NCBI GenBank assembly: GCA_013151875.1
Contig: JAADHL010000150.1
Location: 1-8,486 of the forward strand
DNA: 8,486 nucleotides
DNA from: Deltaproteobacteria bacterium
GTDB taxonomy: Bacteria > Myxococcota_A > UBA9042 > DTJE01
Direction: 5' to 3'
This document shows, in pieces, positions 1 through 6,022 of this stretch. A program made the position numbers and the translations under genes. A model generated the notes under the pieces. The model saw only the letters and a program-made list of their open reading frames with translations, was not told where the DNA came from and made no database searches. Within the stretch, counting starts at the first letter, position 1. The number at the start of each line of letters is the position of its first letter.

Positions 1-662
1 GGATTCTAGCGATGGACGGTAAGGAACTGTCTGACTGGGCGTTCTTTGTAAACGGACTCAGCAGGGACCCTGCGGCCAAACACGTGTTGCGGGTGACCGG
101 CCCCAAGGGGGAACGCGAGGTCGAACTGAGCCTCGAAAACCCGAACTGGTCCCCCGGTTCTGCGATCCCCAGATACGAGGCCCTGGGCGCGACGACCAGA
201 AGGGCCGTGGTCTATCCCGAAAACATCCCCAACGATGCGCCCCTGCGATATGCGTGGCACAGGACCGTGACGCGGACCGCCGAGATTTTCAAGGTCACGG
301 TGGCCGGGATCTATGGGCTGGTCACTGGCAAGGTAAGCCTGAAAGAGATGGGCGGACCGATCATGATCTACGACATCGCGTCCTCGGCCGGGACCCGGGG
401 CTGGACGGCGTTCCTGGGGGCACTGGCCTGGATATCGATCAACCTGGGCATCCTGAACCTGCTGCCGATTCCAGTGCTTGACGGCGGCCACCTGGTCCTG
501 TTCGGCCTGGAGGCGGTGCGGCGTAAGCCCATCGGCCGTAAGGGGCGACAGATAGCCGGCTATATCGGCCTGGCCTTCCTGCTGACGTTGATGGTCCTGG
601 TGTTCGCCAACGACATCGAACGCAAGTGGGGGGCATTGTCCAACCTGGGCCCGGGGAAATAG
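1..662 (+). CDS. rseP: RseP-family site-2 membrane metalloprotease, C-terminal part (5' truncated)
   Basis: The reading frame is already open at the left edge (first full codon at base 3, reading I-L-A-M-D-G-K-E-L), so the ATG at base 12 is internal and the gene starts outside the window. The first ~45 residues look like the end of a PDZ domain (DGKEL, then VTGPKGEREVEL). A GGPIMIY segment follows. Then comes a hydrophobic helix running into NLGILNLLPIPVLDGGHL, the hallmark third membrane motif of RseP/SpoIVFB-type proteases, whose Asp (codon 480-482) is a zinc ligand in the family. A final helix (IAGYIGLAFLLTLMVLVFA) and a short basic tail end the protein. The HExxH motif would lie upstream and cannot be seen. 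RseP proteases cut membrane-embedded substrates such as anti-sigma factors and signal-peptide remnants. Family assignment is firm; the physiological substrate is unknown. Confidence 0.93.
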   Translation, partial: ILAMDGKELSDWAFFVNGLSRDPAAKHVLRVTGPKGEREVELSLENPNWSPGSAIPRYEALGATTRRAVVYPENIPNDAPLRYAWHRTVTRTAEIFKVTVAGIYGLVTGKVSLKEMGGPIMIYDIASSAGTRGWTAFLGALAWISINLGILNLLPIPVLDGGHLVLFGLEAVRRKPIGRKGRQIAGYIGLAFLLTLMVLVFANDIERKWGALSNLGPGK

Positions 663-674
663 AGAAAGGGGCGT

Positions 675-710
675 CGATCTGTGGATCGCGGCTCGATTCG
701 AAAATCGAAT
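675..710 (+). repeat. Two small inverted repeats in the rseP-tsaB gap
   Basis: Two perfect short inverted repeats lie back to back in the 46-base gap. CGATC (675-679) pairs with GATCG (684-688) around a TGTG loop. ATTCGA (696-701) pairs with TCGAAT (705-710) around an AAA loop. The right arm of the second takes in the first two bases of the tsaB ATG. No T-run follows, so neither looks like an intrinsic terminator. Stems of 5-6 bp are weak and may be chance, but they could affect tsaB translation initiation, where no clear Shine-Dalgarno is visible. Confidence 0.35.
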
Positions 711-1455
711 GATTGACACGGAAAAAGGGGCCGGACGTCCAGGACAGATCGTACTGGCCTGCGACACGTCCACCAGGGTCGGCTCCGTCGCCCTGGTCGA
801 GGACGGCGAGCTTTCAGCGGAAACGCTGCTGAAGTTTCCAGCCGGGTCCAATCCAAGCCGCAGACTGGCAAAGGACATCGCATCGATGCTGGAACAGCGC
901 GGTATCGAGCCTTCCGACATTGATCTCCTGGTTACGTCCCTGGGACCTGGATCGTTCACAGGGGTCAGGATCGCCATCTCGACCATGAAGGGTCTGGCGT
1001 TCGCGCTGGACAGGCCCCTGAAGGGCGTATGCAGTCTTGACGCCCTGGCGGACCCGCTGCTGGGGAGGGGCGCGGCGGTCATGACGGCCCTGGACGCCCG
1101 CAGAAAAGAGGTCTATTGCGCCCTTTATTCCAGTGATGGCAAGACACTGGTCGCGCCCGCGGCAATGACCGCGGAAGAGATTGCAAAACTGGCCGCGGAT
1201 CGCTGCGAGGGGCGTGTAATCGGCGCCGGCGAGGGGATTGCGGCTTACATGGATGATTTCAGGCGTGTGCTGGGCGATCGCCTGGTCCCGGCCCCTTCCG
1301 GCCTCAACGTGATCAGGGCATCCAGTGTCGCCTTTGTGGGCATGACCCATCCGCGGCCCGACCTGGAACCCATGTACTGCCGCCGCTCAGAGGCGGAAGC
1401 AAAACTGGATCAGGTGGCGCTGGGCGCAACTGTAAGCCCTCGAAAAGCAAATTGA
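709..1455 (+). CDS. tsaB: TsaB, tRNA t6A biosynthesis protein (YeaZ family)
   Basis: TsaB is the non-catalytic ASKHA-fold partner of TsaD in the bacterial complex that makes N6-threonylcarbamoyladenosine at position 37 of ANN-decoding tRNAs. The 248-residue protein has the family signatures in order: ILACDTST near residues 15-21, the SLGPGSFTGVRI loop at about 77-88, ALDARRKEVY at about 127-136, and PMYCRRSEAE near the C-terminus. The length is slightly above the usual ~230 because about 12 residues precede the ILACDTST strand. The start is uncertain: ATG 709 is the only standard start close to the domain, yet it lacks an obvious Shine-Dalgarno. It may be translated by coupling to rseP, whose stop is 46 bases upstream. 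An rseP-tsaB arrangement fits deltaproteobacterial/myxobacterial genomes from memory. Archaea and eukaryotes lack TsaB, so this gene marks the segment as bacterial. Confidence 0.95.
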   Translation: MIDTEKGAGRPGQIVLACDTSTRVGSVALVEDGELSAETLLKFPAGSNPSRRLAKDIASMLEQRGIEPSDIDLLVTSLGPGSFTGVRIAISTMKGLAFALDRPLKGVCSLDALADPLLGRGAAVMTALDARRKEVYCALYSSDGKTLVAPAAMTAEEIAKLAADRCEGRVIGAGEGIAAYMDDFRRVLGDRLVPAPSGLNVIRASSVAFVGMTHPRPDLEPMYCRRSEAEAKLDQVALGATVSPRKAN

Positions 1456-1480
1456 TTCCCTTTAGATGTTCCGATAGAAT
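1452..1480 (+). promoter_or_regulatory. Predicted sigma-70-like promoter for the CTDC-repeat lipoprotein gene
   Basis: TTGATT (1452-1457; 4 of 6 matches to TTGACA) and TAGAAT (1475-1480; 5 of 6 matches to TATAAT) are separated by exactly 17 bases. This sits in an AT-rich patch that stands out from the GC-rich surroundings. Transcription would start near base 1487, giving a ~30-base leader before the TTG start at 1517. The -35 box overlaps the tsaB stop codon. It suggests the lipoprotein gene can be transcribed independently of rseP-tsaB. This is a pattern match only. Confidence 0.4.
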
Positions 1481-1506
1481 TCTCTTGCACAATTCGGGAT
1501 CAATCC

Positions 1507-1519
1507 GGAGGGGAAGTTG
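1507..1519 (+). promoter_or_regulatory. Shine-Dalgarno fixing the TTG start of the lipoprotein gene
   Basis: GGAGGGG (1507-1513) lies just before TTG at 1517-1519. The GGAGG core ends five bases before the start. A lipoprotein-type signal peptide begins immediately after this TTG, so both the ribosome site and the protein N-terminus agree on this non-ATG start. Confidence 0.8.
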
Positions 1520-1564
1520 CGGCTGCGTTATCTGTCCGGCGCCCTGCTGTTCGCCCTGTCATGC
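1517..1564 (+). other. Lipoprotein signal peptide and lipidated Cys16
   Basis: The N-terminus MRLRYLSGALLFALSC has a basic start, a hydrophobic core of about ten residues, and small Ser at -1 before Cys16. There are no charged residues in the six positions upstream of the lipobox, as the classical pattern requires. The -3 residue is Ala rather than the preferred Leu, so the lipobox is acceptable but not ideal. After Cys16 comes G-E-I-E, then a Pro-rich linker typical of surface lipoproteins. Confidence 0.7.
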
Positions 1565-4273
1565 GGCGAGATCGAGGTGCCGCTTCCCGATCCGGACATT
1601 CCTCCCGAAAAGGACCTTCCAGTCATCGAAGCGGATTTGGGGGCGGCGGACACGGCCGAGTGCAGGACCGACGATGACTGCAACGGACCCGACACCCCCG
1701 ATTGCATGAAGGCCCGCTGCAATGCTGATCGATTGTGCGTGACCGAACCAAAGCAGGAAGGCACGACTTGCGTGCTGGATCCGCCTGTGGACGGGCCATG
1801 CCAGGCATCCGAATGCAATGGCCAAGGAAAATGCGAGGCCGTGTCCAAAGAGGATGGGACCGCTTGCGCGCCTGCCGAAAGAACCCCTGGGCACTGCGAG
1901 ACCTTTGTCTGTGAGGACGGGCAATGCACCGGAAAAAAAGGCTGCGACGACGGCAATCCCTGCACGGACGATTACTGCGACAACGAGGCAGGGAAGTGCA
2001 GGCACGAACCCTTGAACGAGGGGCAATGTGACGACCTCAACCCGTGCACGCTCGATGATGCGTGCTTTGCCGGCACGTGTACGGGCACGCCGAACCCGTG
2101 TGATGACGCGAATCCCTGCACCCTGGACAAGTGTCTGCCGGAGCAGGGCTGCCTGCATCCGCCGGACAACGGCGCGCCGTGCGACGACGGCAATCTTTGT
2201 ACATTGAAAGACAAATGCTCCGACGGAAAGTGCGAATCCGGCGCCATCAAGGTCTGCAACGACCAGAACCCTTGCACCAACGACAAGTGCAATCCGGACG
2301 ACGGCAAATGCGTGTCCGAGCCGAACAACGAAGAGTGCAGCGACGGAGACTCGTGCACAGTGGGAGACTTGTGCAAAGAAGGCCAATGCGTACCGGGCGG
2401 CCCCCTGGACTGCAATGACTACGAACCATGCACCAAGGATCACTGCGACCCCAACCAGGGTTGCCTCCATGACCTGCAGCCGGACTGTCTGGACTGCAAG
2501 ACCGCGGATGACTGTGGTGAAAGCAATCAGTGCATTTTGTACAAATGCGAAATGGAAGGCCAAACCGGCAAGTGCGCCACGGTCCAGTTGTCGGGCATTC
2601 CCTGTGTCGACCAGAATCCCTGCATGATCGGGGATTTCTGCAAGAACGGGACATGCGTGTCGGGAGAAAAGCCCAATTGCGACGACGGCAACCCCTGCAC
2701 GGACGATGTGTGCAATCAGTTGGACGGGTCCTGCGAATACGCGCCGAACACGCTGGCCTGCGACGACGACGATGACTGCACCTACCAGGACCTCTGCGAC
2801 AACGGTGTCTGCGCGGGAAGCAAGATCCAGTGCGACGATCAGAACGAATGCACCAAGGACTCCTGCGACAAGGGCGCGTGCGAGTTCCTGCCCCTGGACA
2901 AGGCGTGCGATGACGGGGATCCGGACACCGGACCCGACCAATGCGTCAAGGGGACCTGCATGCCCGGACCCTTGCTGAACTGTCAGGGCAGGCCGGATGG
3001 GACGTCCTGCTCGGACCAGGACGACGGCACGAATCCTGACTACTGCCTGGCCGGGGTCTGCCGCGGATTCGTCAAAAAGACCTTCCAGGAAGGTGGTCTG
3101 CCTACATATTTCACCGACGTGGACGCCGGTTCCGGCAAGGCCTTCGTCACCGGGTATTACCAGGACTCGGCCAAGGCGCAGACCGGGTTCGTGGCGGGCG
3201 TGACTTTCAAGGGAACGCCCACGGTCATCGACAGCACAACGGCCCTGGGTCAGGTCTATCGGGCCGTGTCCAATTTGCTGGCCGTGGGCGACGGTGGCCT
3301 TGTCGCCTACTCCCCGAGTTGGCTTGGGGGAACCTCGTGGATCAAGGGAGGCGTGGTGGGATTCGCGCTGTCGAACCAGGGTCAGTCAAAGGTAGGCGAC
3401 CTGGCCGGAGTCTTCGGCGGGATTGGTTTTGACTTGTCGGTCACACAGCCGACCGGGTCCGACATGCCGCCGTACACCACGGACTGCGATTACCAGGACC
3501 ACTATCTGGTGGTGGGCAGGTTCGCCGGCGCAAATGCGTCCGCCCTGGTCAGACACTGTGTAATCGGACAGGTCCAGATCGACCCGGACGTGGGTTGTCT
3601 GACCCAGGCGTCATGCGGCAAAACGCATATCACCAATCAGGATGCAACGATGGTGTACCCTGGGGTCGCCTCCGGGTCGGCGTCCAAGTGCGGCGTGGAT
3701 CAGGCCTGTTTGAAGGAAGCGGTTTTTGCCGGCCTCGTGGCGGACCCCGCGGGCGCGGCGTACCAGGGGATGTTCCGTGGCAGCTTGAGCGTAAATTCCC
3801 TGTTCGAGGATTTCGAATCGACCACGGGCCTGCCCAGCAATACGGGAACCGTGCGCGACATGGTCAGAACCGCTGACGTGGACGGCAACTCGGTCTACAT
3901 GGCCGTGGGTGATGGGGGACTGCTGGCCTATGGACCTGCCGACGGTCCATTCAAGCAGGTCAATCTGTCGGACGGCCCCGCGGAATACTCGTTCAACAGC
4001 GTGGCCGCGGGCGGACAGTACCAGATGATAGTGGGCACGCGCACCAGCCTTGATGCCAAGGCCCTGGTCCTGATCCTGCACTCGGTGGACAAGTCGTTGG
4101 ATGACGCGACAGCCTACAGTGAACTGGTCCTGGACTGGTGTCCGACGCAGACGTGCGGTTCGTTCGATTTGACGGGCGTGTCCGTGTCCGGCGGCAGTGT
4201 GTTCATCACTGGAAACTCGACCGAGAAAGCCTTGGGCAACCCTGTTGGCGTCATGTACTTCCTGACACTTTAA
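1517..4273 (+). CDS. Cys-rich CTDC-repeat surface lipoprotein with C-terminal propeller-like domain
   Basis: This is a predicted exported lipoprotein of 918 residues. Residues 1-15 form a short signal peptide (two Arg, then a hydrophobic stretch) ending in FALS before Cys16, which fits the loose lipobox pattern. Pro/Asp-rich linker residues 20-48 follow. Residues 49-142 hold degenerate Cys modules. Residues 143-488 form a regular Cys/Asp-rich array built on CDDGNPCTxDxC, resembling Dictyostelium-type CTDC repeats (Pfam Dicty_CTDC), which recur in myxobacterial surface proteins. After a Cys-poorer boundary near 515, residues 520-918 are Gly/Val-rich and twice show AVGDGGLxAY (589-598 and 796-805), suggestive of a BNR/Ycf48-like beta-propeller. 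The Cys are presumably disulphide-bonded outside the cytoplasm. Its role is unknown; adhesion or cell-surface display is a guess. Homologues are sometimes mislabelled tryptophan synthase alpha chain, and nothing here supports that. Confidence 0.88.
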   Translation: MRLRYLSGALLFALSCGEIEVPLPDPDIPPEKDLPVIEADLGAADTAECRTDDDCNGPDTPDCMKARCNADRLCVTEPKQEGTTCVLDPPVDGPCQASECNGQGKCEAVSKEDGTACAPAERTPGHCETFVCEDGQCTGKKGCDDGNPCTDDYCDNEAGKCRHEPLNEGQCDDLNPCTLDDACFAGTCTGTPNPCDDANPCTLDKCLPEQGCLHPPDNGAPCDDGNLCTLKDKCSDGKCESGAIKVCNDQNPCTNDKCNPDDGKCVSEPNNEECSDGDSCTVGDLCKEGQCVPGGPLDCNDYEPCTKDHCDPNQGCLHDLQPDCLDCKTADDCGESNQCILYKCEMEGQTGKCATVQLSGIPCVDQNPCMIGDFCKNGTCVSGEKPNCDDGNPCTDDVCNQLDGSCEYAPNTLACDDDDDCTYQDLCDNGVCAGSKIQCDDQNECTKDSCDKGACEFLPLDKACDDGDPDTGPDQCVKGTCMPGPLLNCQGRPDGTSCSDQDDGTNPDYCLAGVCRGFVKKTFQEGGLPTYFTDVDAGSGKAFVTGYYQDSAKAQTGFVAGVTFKGTPTVIDSTTALGQVYRAVSNLLAVGDGGLVAYSPSWLGGTSWIKGGVVGFALSNQGQSKVGDLAGVFGGIGFDLSVTQPTGSDMPPYTTDCDYQDHYLVVGRFAGANASALVRHCVIGQVQIDPDVGCLTQASCGKTHITNQDATMVYPGVASGSASKCGVDQACLKEAVFAGLVADPAGAAYQGMFRGSLSVNSLFEDFESTTGLPSNTGTVRDMVRTADVDGNSVYMAVGDGGLLAYGPADGPFKQVNLSDGPAEYSFNSVAAGGQYQMIVGTRTSLDAKALVLILHSVDKSLDDATAYSELVLDWCPTQTCGSFDLTGVSVSGGSVFITGNSTEKALGNPVGVMYFLTL
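1943..2980 (+). repeat. Coding repeat array: six alternating A/B Cys-rich units
   Basis: Residues 143-488 of the lipoprotein alternate between two unit types. Type A has CTxDxC (CTDDYC, CTLDKC, CTNDKC, CTKDHC, CTDDVC, CTKDSC). Type B has one more residue between the cysteines (CTLDDAC, CTLKDKC, CTVGDLC, CMIGDFC, CTYQDLC, and a degenerate DTGPDQC). The pairs cover residues 143-194, 195-246, 247-298, 299-323 plus 363-387, 388-438 and 439-488, so the period is about 50-52 residues (~155 bases). Only the fourth pair is interrupted, by a 39-residue insert. At DNA level, 1943-1972 and 2678-2707 match at 29 of 30 bases. Confidence 0.85.
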
Positions 4274-4323
4274 CCCCGACTCTACATGTGTCCCTTTTTT
4301 CCTGCTACCATCCGGCCGGTTTT

Positions 4324-4336
4324 GAGGTGAAAGTTG
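4324..4336 (+). promoter_or_regulatory. Shine-Dalgarno fixing the TTG start of gatE
   Basis: GAGG (4324-4327, within GAGGTGA) precedes TTG at 4334-4336 by six bases. No ATG or GTG lies between this and the conserved GLKCGLEVH strand in frame, so TTG 4334 is the best start. The 60-base gap after the lipoprotein stop has a T-run (4295-4300) without a preceding stem, so no terminator is called. No convincing promoter was found in it. Confidence 0.7.
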
Positions 4337-6022
4337 GCAAAGCCATCCTATTCCAATCTGCCGTTTTACGCCTCCCTTGGGCTCAAGTGCGGACTCGAAG
4401 TGCATCGACAACTGGACACGGCTCACAAGCTCTTCTGCGATTGCCCGGTCAGGCCATACAGTCCCGAATACCACGCTGAGATACTGCGGCACATGCGGCC
4501 CACCCTGTCCGAGTTGGGTGAATACGACCCGACCGCCCTGATGGAGTTCAAGACCCACAAACAGATCATCTACCGCCTGAATCGCGAGACCGTTTGCACC
4601 TACGAAATGGACGACGCGCCGCCCTTCAGGCTGAACAGGGACGCCCTTCACCGGGCCATGGTCCTGTCGGTCATGCTGGACCTCAACCAGGTGGATGAGT
4701 TGCACATCGCCCGCAAGCAATACCTCGATGGTTCCATTCCAACCGGGTTCCAGCGGACGATGATCCTCGGGATAAACGGCCTGATCATGTGCAACGGCAG
4801 GCGGATCGGGATCAGACAACTGGGCCTGGAGGAAGAGGCCTGCCGCGAGGTGTCGGATCGGGGGCATACCCGCACGTACATGACGGATCGTCTTTCCATA
4901 CCCCTGATTGAAGTGGTGACCGAGGCCGAGGCGCGAACGCCCGCGGAGGCCGCTGACATGGCGGGCGTCATACGAAAAATCTGCCACCTCAGCGGGTTGG
5001 TGCGGACCGGCCTCGGCAGGGTGCGCCAGGACGTCAACGTCTCGATAACGGGCGGCTCGCGGGTCGAGATCAAGGGCGTGCCCAGGATCCGCCAGATCCC
5101 CGGCCTGGTGCACTTCGAGGCCCTGCGACAGAAGGCCCTGTTGGAGGTGCGGGATCTGTTGCGGGACAGTGGCGTGGAGCCGGGCGCGTTCTCGGACGAC
5201 CTGGACGTAACCGCTGCGGCGCGCAAACACGCGAAGCGCCTGTTCCAAAAGAGACTGTCCCGGGGAAACAAGGCCCGGGCAGTGATCCTTCGAGGTTGCG
5301 CTGGAATGCTTTCCCATCCCCTGGGCCCCGGACGCACCCTGGCGTCGGAGGTGTCGGACCGGATCCGGGTGATTGCCTGCATCGACGACATGCCGAACAT
5401 GACCTGCTCGGACGACCCGGATGGTCCCACTGCCCTGTTCGATGAAGCCAGGCGAAAGGCCAAAGCTGGTCCCGCTGACGCCGTGGTCGTGGTGGCCGGC
5501 CCCGTCCGCGATGTCGTGACCGCCGTGCAGGAAGTGAAAAACAGGATGCTGGAGGCCCTTGAGGGCGTCCCCCGCGAGACTCGCAAGGCGCTTTCGTCCG
5601 GGGTCACGTCATTCGAGCGCCTGCTGCCCGGGCCGGACCGCATGTATCCGGACACGGACCTGCCGCCCATCGTGTTGAGCCAACGTGAATTCGAGACGGC
5701 TGAGGACCAGGCTCCCGAAAAGCTGTGGGACAAAGAGGCCGCCTACCTGGGATCCGGTCTTTCCCAGGCCCAGGTGGACCGTCTGCTGACAACGGATCAG
5801 TTCCGGGTGTATGACGAGGCTATCGACAGGGTAAAACTGAGGCCTTCGATCCTGGCCTACCTGCTGGTGGATTTCAGGGTGGGGCTTCGCAGGGCGGGCG
5901 TGGAAGTCGGCGCCCTGGACGCCGACCTGCTGGCTGCGTTGTTCGGGGATGACTCCTGCGCCTCGATAAAACAGAAAGATGCGGCAAAGGCCCTCGAACA
6001 GGCCCTCAGGGATAAAGCATGA
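4334..6022 (+). CDS. gatE: GatE-like Glu-tRNA(Gln) amidotransferase subunit E (archaeal type), lacking the usual C-terminal tail
   Basis: In the archaeal GatDE complex, GatE phosphorylates Glu on Glu-tRNA(Gln) and transfers ammonia from GatD to form Gln-tRNA(Gln). This 562-residue protein shows the GatB/GatE cradle: GLEVHRQLD at 20-28, CDCP at 35-38, DGSIPTGFQRT at 132-142, GLEEEACR at 164-171, DRLSIPLIEVVTE at 185-197, and GLGRVRQDVNVSI with VEIKGV at 226-249. An AspRS-like (GAD) insertion spans roughly 290-420 (AVILRGCAGM, GRTLASEVSDR). MYPDTDLPPI at 437-446 returns to the family core. QRT, the GAD insert and MYPDTDLPP mark GatE rather than bacterial GatB. Archaeal GatE is usually about 620-630 residues; this one stops about where the YqeY-like tRNA-binding tail should begin. 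It overlaps gatD by ATGA. Codon use resembles the neighbours, so transfer, if any, is old. Family call is strong; substrate is inferred. Confidence 0.92.
   Translation: MAKPSYSNLPFYASLGLKCGLEVHRQLDTAHKLFCDCPVRPYSPEYHAEILRHMRPTLSELGEYDPTALMEFKTHKQIIYRLNRETVCTYEMDDAPPFRLNRDALHRAMVLSVMLDLNQVDELHIARKQYLDGSIPTGFQRTMILGINGLIMCNGRRIGIRQLGLEEEACREVSDRGHTRTYMTDRLSIPLIEVVTEAEARTPAEAADMAGVIRKICHLSGLVRTGLGRVRQDVNVSITGGSRVEIKGVPRIRQIPGLVHFEALRQKALLEVRDLLRDSGVEPGAFSDDLDVTAAARKHAKRLFQKRLSRGNKARAVILRGCAGMLSHPLGPGRTLASEVSDRIRVIACIDDMPNMTCSDDPDGPTALFDEARRKAKAGPADAVVVVAGPVRDVVTAVQEVKNRMLEALEGVPRETRKALSSGVTSFERLLPGPDRMYPDTDLPPIVLSQREFETAEDQAPEKLWDKEAAYLGSGLSQAQVDRLLTTDQFRVYDEAIDRVKLRPSILAYLLVDFRVGLRRAGVEVGALDADLLAALFGDDSCASIKQKDAAKALEQALRDKA

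Noticed and set aside
6..1082. 358-residue open frame on the minus strand over rseP and tsaB
   Set aside because: Antisense to two conserved genes and without any family signature.
1559..2941. 460-residue open frame on the minus strand opposite the CTDC repeats
   Set aside because: It is a shadow of the Cys/Asp-rich repeats: Val/Ala-rich low-complexity protein, no domain, no ribosome site, while the plus strand has a signal peptide, ordered repeats and a good start.
1517..4273. Tryptophan synthase alpha chain label often attached to such Cys-rich proteins
   Set aside because: No TIM-barrel or TrpA motif is present; the protein is an exported repeat lipoprotein.
4303..4311. Possible extended -10 (TGcTACCAT) upstream of gatE
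   Set aside because: Only 4 of 6 -10 matches and no -35-like hexamer at 16-18 bases; not distinguishable from chance.
4293..4319. T-run and CCGGCCGG palindrome between the lipoprotein gene and gatE
   Set aside because: The T-run has no GC stem before it, and the palindrome lies after it with no loop, so they do not form an intrinsic terminator.
3611..5317. 568-residue open frame on the minus strand across the lipoprotein end and gatE
   Set aside because: It runs antisense to two well-supported genes and their intergenic gap, has no recognisable motif, and is a product of high third-position GC.
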